Of a DNA stretch of 64,000 bases, positions 15,706 through 22,907 are shown in pieces. The position numbers and the translations under genes are program-made. How positions within the stretch are numbered: the stretch's first letter is position 1; each line of letters begins with the position of its first letter. Source of the stretch: Streptomyces davaonensis JCM 4913 (lineage in GTDB: Bacteria > Actinomycetota > Actinomycetes > Streptomycetales > Streptomycetaceae). The DNA is taken from NCBI RefSeq assembly GCF_000349325.1, contig NC_020504.1, forward strand, positions 558,001 through 622,000. The letters are read 5' to 3'. The notes beneath the pieces are model-generated. The model did no database searches. It worked only from the letters and a program-made list of their open reading frames with translations, and was not told the origin of the DNA.

Positions 15706-16848
15706 TCAAGATATGAGCAGGCGCAGGCCGAGATCTGCCACGTCGAGGTCCGCGAGGTCGCCGTTGCGGTCGGCCCACCGGCCGGAGTCGAGGTCGTCGC
15801 TGAGGCTTCGCACCGCCCGCTGCTCGGCCTCCGGCCCGACCCTCGTCCACACCGACATCGCACGGCGCACATGATCCTCCAGGTACGCCCCCGGTCGGCG
15901 CCAGTACGCCTCGAACAGACCGTCAGCGCAGTCCCAGGGGACGGGTACCGGCTCAGCGCGCGCGCCGATTGCGTCGGCCATCCCACCGAGCGAGGGAAAT
16001 CCTTCGAGGACGGCGGCGAACTCGGGCAGGTAGTCGCGGGTGAGCCAGAACCGGTCCTGCCATCCGGGCTCATCGGTGTCGAACGTGAGCACCACCACGC
16101 GGCGGGCCACGCGCCTCATCTCGCGCAGCCCCGTTATCGGGTCCCCCCAGTGGTGAACGGTGGAGACGGCCATCGCGACGTCGAAGGAGTGGTCCTCGAA
16201 CGGCAGGCTCTCCGCGGCGGCGGCCACGCACGGCGCCGAGCCGGCAGGCCGCTGTCCCCGCATGACCGCCGAGGGCTCCACCGCGGTCACATCGCGATCG
16301 GCAGGCTCGTAGGAGCCGGTGCCGGCCCCGACGTTCAGCACCGTCTGCGCGTCCCCGAGCGCGTCCAGGATCTGCGCGGCGATCCGCGGCTCGGTGCGCC
16401 GTGTCGCGGTGTATGCGCCGCCGATCGCGTCGTACAACCGTGCACCGAGCATCTCCAGTTGCTCCTCCGGTGTCACCTTCCGTCCCTTCGCCCGTGCCTG
16501 AAGCTCTCTGTCGATGGCCGCCACCATCGCGTCAGCACGATCACGCCGCTCCAGCACCAGGCCGCGCAGTCGGCGCAGGTGCGCGACCGCGTCGGTGGAC
16601 GAGTCGCCGACCAGTTCCGCAATCTCCCGGAGACCGAAGCCCAGACGCCGGTAGGCCAGCACCTCCCTGAGCCGCTCCACGTCGTCCGCCGAGTAGGCCC
16701 GGTACCCGGCCGCGGTCCGCGCCGACGGACGCACCAGCCCGATCTCGTCATAGTGATGCAGCGTGCGCACGCTCACGTCGGCCAGCTCGGCCACGCGTCC
16801 CACGGTCCAGTGATCCTCCACGGCATCGACTATGCAGCCTGACGTCAC
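15706..16848 (-). CDS. MerR regulator fused to SAM-dependent methyltransferase
   Basis: A 380-residue fusion. Residues 12-85 form a MerR DNA-binding domain (TVGRVAELADVSVRTLHHYD, then GYRAYSADDVERLREVLAYR), followed by a dimerising coiled coil to about 135. Residues 145-375 form a class I methyltransferase: motif I is VLNVGAGTGSYEP, followed by DVTAVEPSAVM, and ESLPFEDHSFDVAMAVSTVH is the motif II region. The methyltransferase takes the place of the usual effector-binding domain, so either SAM binding controls the regulator or the enzyme regulates its own gene. The ligand and methyl acceptor are unknown. Confidence 0.85.
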   Translation of the reverse strand: MTSGCIVDAVEDHWTVGRVAELADVSVRTLHHYDEIGLVRPSARTAAGYRAYSADDVERLREVLAYRRLGFGLREIAELVGDSSTDAVAHLRRLRGLVLERRDRADAMVAAIDRELQARAKGRKVTPEEQLEMLGARLYDAIGGAYTATRRTEPRIAAQILDALGDAQTVLNVGAGTGSYEPADRDVTAVEPSAVMRGQRPAGSAPCVAAAAESLPFEDHSFDVAMAVSTVHHWGDPITGLREMRRVARRVVVLTFDTDEPGWQDRFWLTRDYLPEFAAVLEGFPSLGGMADAIGARAEPVPVPWDCADGLFEAYWRRPGAYLEDHVRRAMSVWTRVGPEAEQRAVRSLSDDLDSGRWADRNGDLADLDVADLGLRLLIS

Positions 16849-16912
16849 GTGAGGGTCAAGTCATCTTGTACGTCACGGTCCCCCGCTGATGAAACGGCCT
16901 CGTCGAGCGGCC

Positions 16913-17497
16913 TCAGTAGATCTCCCAGTCCAGCTCGTCCTCGTCCACCGCGAGAGGTGCATAGCCGTCCAGCGGTTCGCCGGTCTCCAAGGACGTGGCC
17001 GTTGACTCCAGGAGGGCCGGGAGGGATGCCCACATCGGGTGCGGTGAGAAGGAGCATCCCGTTTCGTGATCGGCGTTGCCGATCCTTCCGCGGCGGCGGG
17101 ACGGGCGCTGGTCGATGACGAGGTAGTCCCCTGCGCCGTCGAAAGCGAACGGGATCCACTGGGCATGCCACCACGGTCCGTGGTCCGCTTCCGGGTCGCG
17201 TTCCTTCGCCCTGGGCAGCTCGTCTGCGTAGATCTTCATGCGCAACTGCCATGACTTGGCGATGTCCTGCGCGGAGAGCAGGGACCAGAAGGGCGGCAGC
17301 AGGTCGTAGTGGCCCATGCCGTTATGCCGCAACAGCGACTCCACCAGGGGTTCGGGAAGCGGCTGTCCGACGACTTGTTCGGCCGCGGCGATCGCCGAAC
17401 GCTCTGCCGGGGGTTCAAGAGCGCGCATCGTGCGCGGCGCGTATTGCGCGAGCCATGACTCGATACGGTTCCACGACTCGGATATCGATGACGTCAT
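16913..17497 (-). CDS. SMI1/KNR4-family protein
   Basis: A 194-residue SUKH-type protein. Landmarks are AERSAIAAAEQVVGQPLPEP, LLRHNGMGHYDLLPPFWSLL and WIPFAFDGAGDYLVIDQRP, where the last carries the conserved acidic-aromatic core. The SUKH superfamily contains immunity proteins against secreted toxins as well as housekeeping members; no polymorphic toxin gene is adjacent, so an orphan immunity or housekeeping role cannot be separated. The ATG at 17497 gives the usual family length. Confidence 0.8.
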   Translation of the reverse strand: MTSSISESWNRIESWLAQYAPRTMRALEPPAERSAIAAAEQVVGQPLPEPLVESLLRHNGMGHYDLLPPFWSLLSAQDIAKSWQLRMKIYADELPRAKERDPEADHGPWWHAQWIPFAFDGAGDYLVIDQRPSRRRGRIGNADHETGCSFSPHPMWASLPALLESTATSLETGEPLDGYAPLAVDEDELDWEIY

Positions 17498-17596
17498 CCA
17501 GGGATGATGCCAATCGGGGCGCCGTCAGGCCGCCCGCTGCGGAGCTGGTGGTGGATCGGAGCGAGGCCGCCCGCCCTCGCCCTCCCGCTTCCATGG

Positions 17597-17617
17597 TTTA
17601 TCAAGACCATTGACAAA
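17597..17617. promoter_or_regulatory. putative ROK-regulator operator upstream of GH95-like gene
   Basis: A 21-bp imperfect palindrome with arms TTTATCAA and TTGACAAA around 5 bases. Its reverse complement matches the site at 29381-29401, upstream of the ROK regulator gene, at 16 of 21 positions, including the first nine. It lies 69 bp upstream of the GH95-like start, a normal operator position. Binding is inferred. Confidence 0.6.
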
Positions 17618-17685
17618 CCCATACCGCCCGACTTACCTGTTCCGTACATGCCAAACACCTGTCCACTCGCCAAGAGAGAGTGATC

Positions 17686-20514
17686 ATGGTGCACAGACTC
17701 CTGCGGCTGCTTTGCCTGCCGGTGCTCATCGCGGGACTGCTCGCCGGCGGGGCCACCGCCCCCGCCTCCGCCTTACCCACCGACGCCGCCTTCGACGAAG
17801 CCGCCGGGGCGCTGGCCGTCGACCGCGCGGCGTATCTGTCCAGGCATGACATCGTCTACAACCGGCCCAACACGGATCCCTTGCACGGTCTGACCGTGGG
17901 CAACGGCCGTACCGGCGCGATGGTCTGGCAGCAGAACGGCCTGACCATGCAGACCTCCGGCGTCGATCTGTCCGAGCAGTCGGCGTACGCCGCCGGACTG
18001 GTGAATCTCCGGACCAGTCCGGCCATGGACAGCGGCTACTCCACCTACCAGCAGCGGCTGTCGCTGTACGACGGCACGCTGGTGACCAAGTACGACAACA
18101 ACCGCACCGTCACGGTCATGGGGTCGCCCGACTCCGAGGTGATGGGCATCCATGTGGACGACAGCCGCAGCGGTGTCTCCAGTGTCTCCCTGGACCTCAG
18201 CATGTGGGATCCGGCGACGGTCACCAACACCGCCGACGTCCCCGACCTCACCACCTGGAAGACCGTCTCCACCTTCGCCGACGCCAACACGGCCGGGCTC
18301 AGCCGGGGCCAGGCGGACCCGCACGGCTTCGGTTACACGCTGGCCGCCACCGTCGAGGGCGCGGCCTTCTCCACCCGGGTCGTCGACTCGCGCACGGTAC
18401 GGCTGACCATCACCCCGACCTCCGGCTACACCGTCTGGTTCACCGCCGCGAGCCGCGTCAACGCCCCGAACCGTGACTCGGTCGCCCAGGCCCGCACCCA
18501 GCTCGGCCAGGTCAAGTCCACTGGATACGCGAGCACGTTGAGCAAGTACAAGGACTTCTGGCACGCGTTCTGGGCCAAGTCGTTCGTGCAGTACTCGGGC
18601 CTGGGCGGGGACGCCGACTATCTGGAGAACGTCTACTACCTGTCCACCTACATGATCGCGGCGGGCGGTTACGGCAGCTACCCGGCGCACTTCATCAACG
18701 GGGTCTTCCGCGCCACCCAGGACAACACGAAATGGAGCAACGCCTATTGGTACTGGAACCAGCGCGACGTCTACCTGTCGTTCCTGGCCTCCAACCACAC
18801 CGACCTGATCGACCGGCACAACAACCTCTACCACCGCAACTACGCCGCGCTGAAGTCGTACACCCAGAGCCGCTACGGCGTGGACGGGCTGTGGGTGCCG
18901 GAGACCATGGGCTGGGACGGCAACGCCCGTGGCACGGTGGGCAGCGACTACACCAAGAACATCCTGTCCACCGGCTACGAGGCCGCGTACAGCATGTACA
19001 TGCGCTATCGCTACACCCATGACTCCGCCTATCTGCGGGACGTGGCCTACCCGTTCATGCGGGAGACGGCGAAGTTCTACTCGGCGATGCTCACCCGCGA
19101 CCCGGCCACCGGCCAGTACCACATGGCCAACTCCCACTCGCACGAGACCTATTGGAACGTCCAGGACGCGATCACCGACCTCGCGGCCGTCCGCAGCATG
19201 TTCCCCCTCGCCATCCAGGCGAGCGAGGAGCTCGGGGTCGACGCCGGACTGCGCTCGACCTGGCGGACGGTGCTCGACAACCTCACGCCGTACGTGGTGC
19301 AGAACGGCGCCTGGCAGCCGCATCAGCCACCCCTCTCCCAGACCCGCAACAACGAGAACGTCTCGGCCGAACTGATCTGGCCGTACGAGGTCACCGGAAT
19401 CGGTCAGCCTGATCATCAGACGGCCGTCAACACCTGGAACCAACGGCCCTTCCCCTACGGCAACGTGTGGTCCAACGACGCCGTGCAGGCGGCCCGGCTC
19501 GGCCTCGGTGACCAGGCCTATCAGGGCATGAAGACGATGCTCCAGAAGTACCAGAACCACCCCAACGGCATGACCAACAACACCAACGGGGTCTTCGAGT
19601 ACTTGGGTGTGCATCTGACGGCGCTCAATGAGTCGTTGATGCAGAGCTACAACGGGAAGATCCGCGTCTTCCCCGGGGTGCCGGGTGACTCGTCCTTCAT
19701 CGGCAAGTTCACGCTGCTGGCCAAGGACGGCTTTCAGATCAGCTCCGAACGAGAGGCCGGGGAGATCAAGTACGTAGGCGTGAAGAGCCTGCACGGCAAG
19801 CAGGCCACCGTGGTCAATCCGTGGAGCGGGCAGCAGACTCGGGTCCGCCGGGCGGCGGACGGGGCGGTCGTCGCCAGCGGCTCCGGCGCCGAGCTGTCCT
19901 TCGCCACCGCCGCGGGCAGTGTGTACGTCGTCGAGCGCACCGCCACGCCGCTGAGCTCGTACGCCAGAACTCAGCTGACCGGCACCGCCAACCAGGGCGC
20001 CAAGTCCCTGAGCGGCACCGCCTCCACGCTGGGACTGCCGGCCGGGCCCGCTCCCTCCGGCGCGATCAGCCTGCGTGCCGTGGCCAATGACAAGTACGTG
20101 GCCGCCGACAACGCCGGGGCGGGCCCGCTCATCGCCAAGAACCTGGCCGTGGGCTCCTGGGAGACCTTCGACCGGGTGGACCTCGGCGGTGGGAACATCG
20201 CTCTGAAGTCGCGGGTCAACAGCAAGTTCGTCGCGGCCGAGGACGCGGGCGCCGCGCCTCTGATCGCCAACCGCGACGTGATCGGGCCGTGGGAGACGTT
20301 CCAGCTGATCCAGAACCCGGATGGCACGGTCAGTCTGAAGGCCCAGGCGAACGGCAGATACGTCTGCGCGGAGAACGCGGGCGCCGCACCTCTGATCGCC
20401 AACCGGGACGCGATCGGACCGTGGGAGAAGTTCCACCTGGCACCGGCATCGCTTCAGCTCCCGAGCTCGGTGGTCACGCCGGATCGCCGCCTCGGGCGAA
20501 GTCTGCCGCGGTGA
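17686..20514 (+). CDS. secreted GH95-like glycoside hydrolase with C-terminal fascin-type repeats
   Basis: A 942-residue secreted protein. Residues 1-29 are a Sec signal peptide. The GH95-like N-terminal domain (about 45-260) opens with LHGLTVGNGRTGAMVWQQNG; the (alpha/alpha)6 barrel spans about 285-690 and ends in ALNESLMQSYNGKIRVFPG, matching the end of GH95 barrels. The usual GH95 DGNFG segment is replaced by EYLGVHLT, so alpha-L-fucosidase activity cannot be assumed. Three fascin/FRG-like repeats follow (about 785-935), each with KYVAA or RYVCA and GAGPLIA or GAAPLIA, a probable glycan-binding module. Leu30 is encoded by TTA (17773-17775), making translation dependent on bldA. Its 3' end overlaps the convergent VOC gene by 41 bp. 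Confidence 0.82.
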   Translation: MVHRLLRLLCLPVLIAGLLAGGATAPASALPTDAAFDEAAGALAVDRAAYLSRHDIVYNRPNTDPLHGLTVGNGRTGAMVWQQNGLTMQTSGVDLSEQSAYAAGLVNLRTSPAMDSGYSTYQQRLSLYDGTLVTKYDNNRTVTVMGSPDSEVMGIHVDDSRSGVSSVSLDLSMWDPATVTNTADVPDLTTWKTVSTFADANTAGLSRGQADPHGFGYTLAATVEGAAFSTRVVDSRTVRLTITPTSGYTVWFTAASRVNAPNRDSVAQARTQLGQVKSTGYASTLSKYKDFWHAFWAKSFVQYSGLGGDADYLENVYYLSTYMIAAGGYGSYPAHFINGVFRATQDNTKWSNAYWYWNQRDVYLSFLASNHTDLIDRHNNLYHRNYAALKSYTQSRYGVDGLWVPETMGWDGNARGTVGSDYTKNILSTGYEAAYSMYMRYRYTHDSAYLRDVAYPFMRETAKFYSAMLTRDPATGQYHMANSHSHETYWNVQDAITDLAAVRSMFPLAIQASEELGVDAGLRSTWRTVLDNLTPYVVQNGAWQPHQPPLSQTRNNENVSAELIWPYEVTGIGQPDHQTAVNTWNQRPFPYGNVWSNDAVQAARLGLGDQAYQGMKTMLQKYQNHPNGMTNNTNGVFEYLGVHLTALNESLMQSYNGKIRVFPGVPGDSSFIGKFTLLAKDGFQISSEREAGEIKYVGVKSLHGKQATVVNPWSGQQTRVRRAADGAVVASGSGAELSFATAAGSVYVVERTATPLSSYARTQLTGTANQGAKSLSGTASTLGLPAGPAPSGAISLRAVANDKYVAADNAGAGPLIAKNLAVGSWETFDRVDLGGGNIALKSRVNSKFVAAEDAGAAPLIANRDVIGPWETFQLIQNPDGTVSLKAQANGRYVCAENAGAAPLIANRDAIGPWEKFHLAPASLQLPSSVVTPDRRLGRSLPR

Positions 20515-20905
20515 TGCCGTCGGGATGTCCGGACGGCCACTCCACCAACTCGATCCGGTAGCCGTCCGGGTCCGTGAGCCATGAGGTCTTCGGGCCGCGC
20601 GGGCCGCCCGGATACTGAAGGGGTTCGGGCCTCAGGCCGGCTTCGGTCAGCCTCTCCAGGGTGGACGCCAGCGCTTCCACCTGGATCGCGAGGTGGTCGA
20701 AACCGCTGCCCACGTCGACTGGTCCGTCGCCGGGGCGATGGACCAGTTCGAGCGAGGCCGCCGGTTCGCCGGGGAACGCGAGGAGTACGAGGCTAGCCCC
20801 GTCGCCGACCTCGACCCTGCCCAGTTCGGCGTAGCCCAGCGCGGTGTAGAAACCGAGCGAGCGGTCCAGGTCGGTCACGCGGTAGGAGACGAAGAGGGTC
20901 TTCAC
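20474..20905 (-). CDS. VOC/glyoxalase-family protein
   Basis: A 143-residue protein with the paired beta-alpha-beta-beta-beta units of the vicinal oxygen chelate superfamily: RVTDLDRSLGFYTALGY opens the first half, SGFDHLAIQVEALASTLERL the second, and TSWLTDPDGYRIELVEW closes it. Candidate metal ligands are His of DHLAI and Glu of IELVEW. The GTG start at 20905 overlaps the stop of the upstream DHFR-like gene (GTGA), which suggests translational coupling. Members include lactoylglutathione lyases and resistance proteins; the substrate is unknown. Confidence 0.85.
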   Translation of the reverse strand: MKTLFVSYRVTDLDRSLGFYTALGYAELGRVEVGDGASLVLLAFPGEPAASLELVHRPGDGPVDVGSGFDHLAIQVEALASTLERLTEAGLRPEPLQYPGGPRGPKTSWLTDPDGYRIELVEWPSGHPDGITAADFARGGDPA

Positions 20906-21495
20906 GCGGACTCCTCGGGTCGGCGCACCCGGTAGCGGAGATGCGTCACGTCTCGATCTTCGAGCCGTCGGACGAGGTCGAGTTCGATGTGATCGCTGCC
21001 CAGGTGGTCGAACAGCCGTCGACCGGTCCCGAGGAGCACCGGGATCAGGTGGATCTCCATCTCGTCCAGCTGTCCGGCTCGGAGCAGTGCCTGGGCCGCC
21101 CCCGCTCCATGGACCATGACCGGCCGGTCTCCCGCGGCTGCGCGAGCTTGACGGGCGCAGTCCTCGACATCGGTGACGAAGCGTGCGTGGCCGGGTGGCA
21201 CGTCCCCGTCGTCGACCTGGTGGGTGAGTACGAAGATCGGCACGCCGTCGTGGTGATCGCCCTGCCAGCGCCCGGCGAGTTCGAAGGTCCGGCGGCCGGA
21301 GATCACCGCGCCGGTTGCCAGCGCTTCGCGGTAGACCTGACCGCTCGGTCCGTCGGACTCCCGGTCGTCGAGCCAGTTGAAGAGCCGTCCACCGTCGCGT
21401 CCGAGCTCCTGCCCCGGCCGATCGTCCGGGCCGGCGATACAGCCGTCGAGGGACATCGACATGTACAGCCGAATCGGATTGCTCATCATGTTCAT
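20902..21495 (-). CDS. dihydrofolate reductase-family (RibD C-terminal-like) protein
   Basis: A 197-residue reductase of the same superfamily as the protein at 2508-3119. It opens with PIRLYMSMSLDGCIAGPDDR, has AVISGRRTFELAGRWQG, the nucleotide loop VMVHGAGAAQALLRAGQLDE, and ends with PVLLGTGRRLFDHLG. The ATG at 21495 was chosen because the family fold starts there and GGAG lies upstream; the frame continues to 21738 without support. The last bases overlap the start of the VOC gene, so the two are an operon, possibly a small detoxification unit. Confidence 0.82.
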   Translation of the reverse strand: MNMMSNPIRLYMSMSLDGCIAGPDDRPGQELGRDGGRLFNWLDDRESDGPSGQVYREALATGAVISGRRTFELAGRWQGDHHDGVPIFVLTHQVDDGDVPPGHARFVTDVEDCARQARAAAGDRPVMVHGAGAAQALLRAGQLDEMEIHLIPVLLGTGRRLFDHLGSDHIELDLVRRLEDRDVTHLRYRVRRPEESA

Positions 21496-21592
21496 CCTGG
21501 GCCTCCGTCTCTCCTCCATGAAAGAAGACTTCAGGCAACCGACGAACTCATCGACCCGACCCGCCGACCTGCTGCCGGGCTCATGGGAGGCG

Positions 21593-22309
21593 CTACCGCG
21601 TGGTGAAGGCGCCTCCGTTGACGTGGATGGTCTGTCCGGTGATGTGCCGGGCGCCCGGGGAAGCGAGGAAGCAGGCGGTCTGGGCGATGTCGTCGACCGT
21701 CCCCGGTCGCTTGTCGTGTGTCTCCTCCACCAACGCACGGTGGCGTTCGTCGCTCATCTGACCGCGGAAGAAGTTGGTGCCCGCGATGTACCCCGCGGAG
21801 ATGACGTTGCAGGTTGCGCCTCTGGGAGCAAGTTCGGCGGACAGTGAGGCGTTCCATGCGGCCAGCGCGGCCTTGGCTGCGCCGTACGAGCCGCCACGGC
21901 GCTCGGCGCCGATCGATCCGATGCTGATGACGGAGCTGTCGCCGGTGAGCCTGTCCTGGATCGCGGCCGTGGTCAGTACCGCGCTGAGCAGGTTCTGCGC
22001 CAGACTGGCGTGCCACTGGGCGAGCAGCGCCTCCAGCGGCGCTCGGTCGGGTGACGCGGTCTCGGGCAGGCCGCCGGCGGCGTTGACCAGGACGTCCAGT
22101 TCCCCGAGGCGGGCGGCGAGCGATGCGACCTGCCCTGGGTCGGTCGCGTCACAGACGACGCCATGCACCCCCAGCTCCTTGGCGGTCACCTCGACGGAGT
22201 CGGCGTGACGTCCGGTGATGAAGACCTCTGCCCGGTCGGCGGCGAACTGCTGGGCGATGGCACGGCCGATGCCGCTGGTTCCTCCGGTGACGACCACAGT
22301 GCGAGGCAT
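21593..22309 (-). CDS. SDR-family oxidoreductase
   Basis: A 238-residue short-chain dehydrogenase. Motifs are TGGTSGIG (8-15), VNAAGG in place of NNAG, SIGSIGAERRGG with the catalytic Ser, and the active site YGAAK; the C terminus ITGQTIHVNGGAFTT is the classical FabG-like end. It is divergent from a MarR regulator with a strong palindrome between, so it is probably the regulator's target. Substrate unknown. Confidence 0.88.
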   Translation of the reverse strand: MPRTVVVTGGTSGIGRAIAQQFAADRAEVFITGRHADSVEVTAKELGVHGVVCDATDPGQVASLAARLGELDVLVNAAGGLPETASPDRAPLEALLAQWHASLAQNLLSAVLTTAAIQDRLTGDSSVISIGSIGAERRGGSYGAAKAALAAWNASLSAELAPRGATCNVISAGYIAGTNFFRGQMSDERHRALVEETHDKRPGTVDDIAQTACFLASPGARHITGQTIHVNGGAFTTR

Positions 22310-22325
22310 GGTTCCTCCTACCCAC

Positions 22326-22351
22326 GGCTATATTTAGACCTAAACATAGCC
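22326..22351. promoter_or_regulatory. 26-bp palindromic operator between SDR and MarR genes
   Basis: Arms GGCTATATTTAG and TAAACATAGCC around three bases form an almost perfect inverted repeat, unusually AT-rich for this genome. It lies 17 bp before the SDR start and 22 bp before the MarR start, as expected for a MarR site repressing both genes. Confidence 0.7.
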
Positions 22352-22372
22352 GGATCGGCAAGGGAACACAGC

Positions 22373-22906
22373 GTGGTCGAAGATGTCGCAGCACAGGAAG
22401 CGGTACCCGCTCATTCCGCCACCGAGATCGCCGCCGCCTGGCGACGGGAGCGACCGGGCACCCCGACGGAATCCATCGAGATCGTCACCCCCATCTGGTG
22501 GCTGGCCAAGCTCTTCACCGACGACCGCGGCCGGGCTCTGCGAGAGGCGGGCATCGACGCGGCCACCCTCGACCTGCTCTCCGTCATCCGACGCTCCGGC
22601 CCGCCCTACACCCTCAGCACCCGCGAGATCGCCCGGCGGACGCTGGTCACCGCCGGAGCGATCTCGCAACGCGTCGCCCGAGCCGAACGCGACGGTCTCG
22701 TCGTACGAACACCGGCGGGCACCGGCCGCCGAACCGTCCTGGTGGAACTCACGGCCGAAGGCCATGCGCTCATCGAGCGATCGGTGGATGCCGTGCTCGG
22801 CCGGGAAGCCGCGCTCGTCAGCTGCCTGTCGGACCCCGAACGCACCGCGCTCATCGCCCTGTTGGACAAGCTGTTGGCCGATGTCCGACGACGCAGTCTC
22901 ACGTAG
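22373..22906 (+). CDS. MarR-family transcriptional regulator
   Basis: A 177-residue winged-helix regulator. The DNA-binding core is LSTREIARRTLVTAGAISQRVARAE with the wing DGLVVRTPAGTGRRTVLVEL, and the flanking helices are the dimer interface. The GTG at 22373 was chosen because it directly follows the divergent SDR promoter and palindrome; upstream codons overlap the SDR gene. It probably represses itself and the SDR through the 22326-22351 site, responding to a small phenolic or similar ligand, as is usual in the family. Its stop is 1 bp from that of the convergent ThuA gene. Confidence 0.87.
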   Translation: MVEDVAAQEAVPAHSATEIAAAWRRERPGTPTESIEIVTPIWWLAKLFTDDRGRALREAGIDAATLDLLSVIRRSGPPYTLSTREIARRTLVTAGAISQRVARAERDGLVVRTPAGTGRRTVLVELTAEGHALIERSVDAVLGREAALVSCLSDPERTALIALLDKLLADVRRRSLT

Positions 22907-22907
22907 C

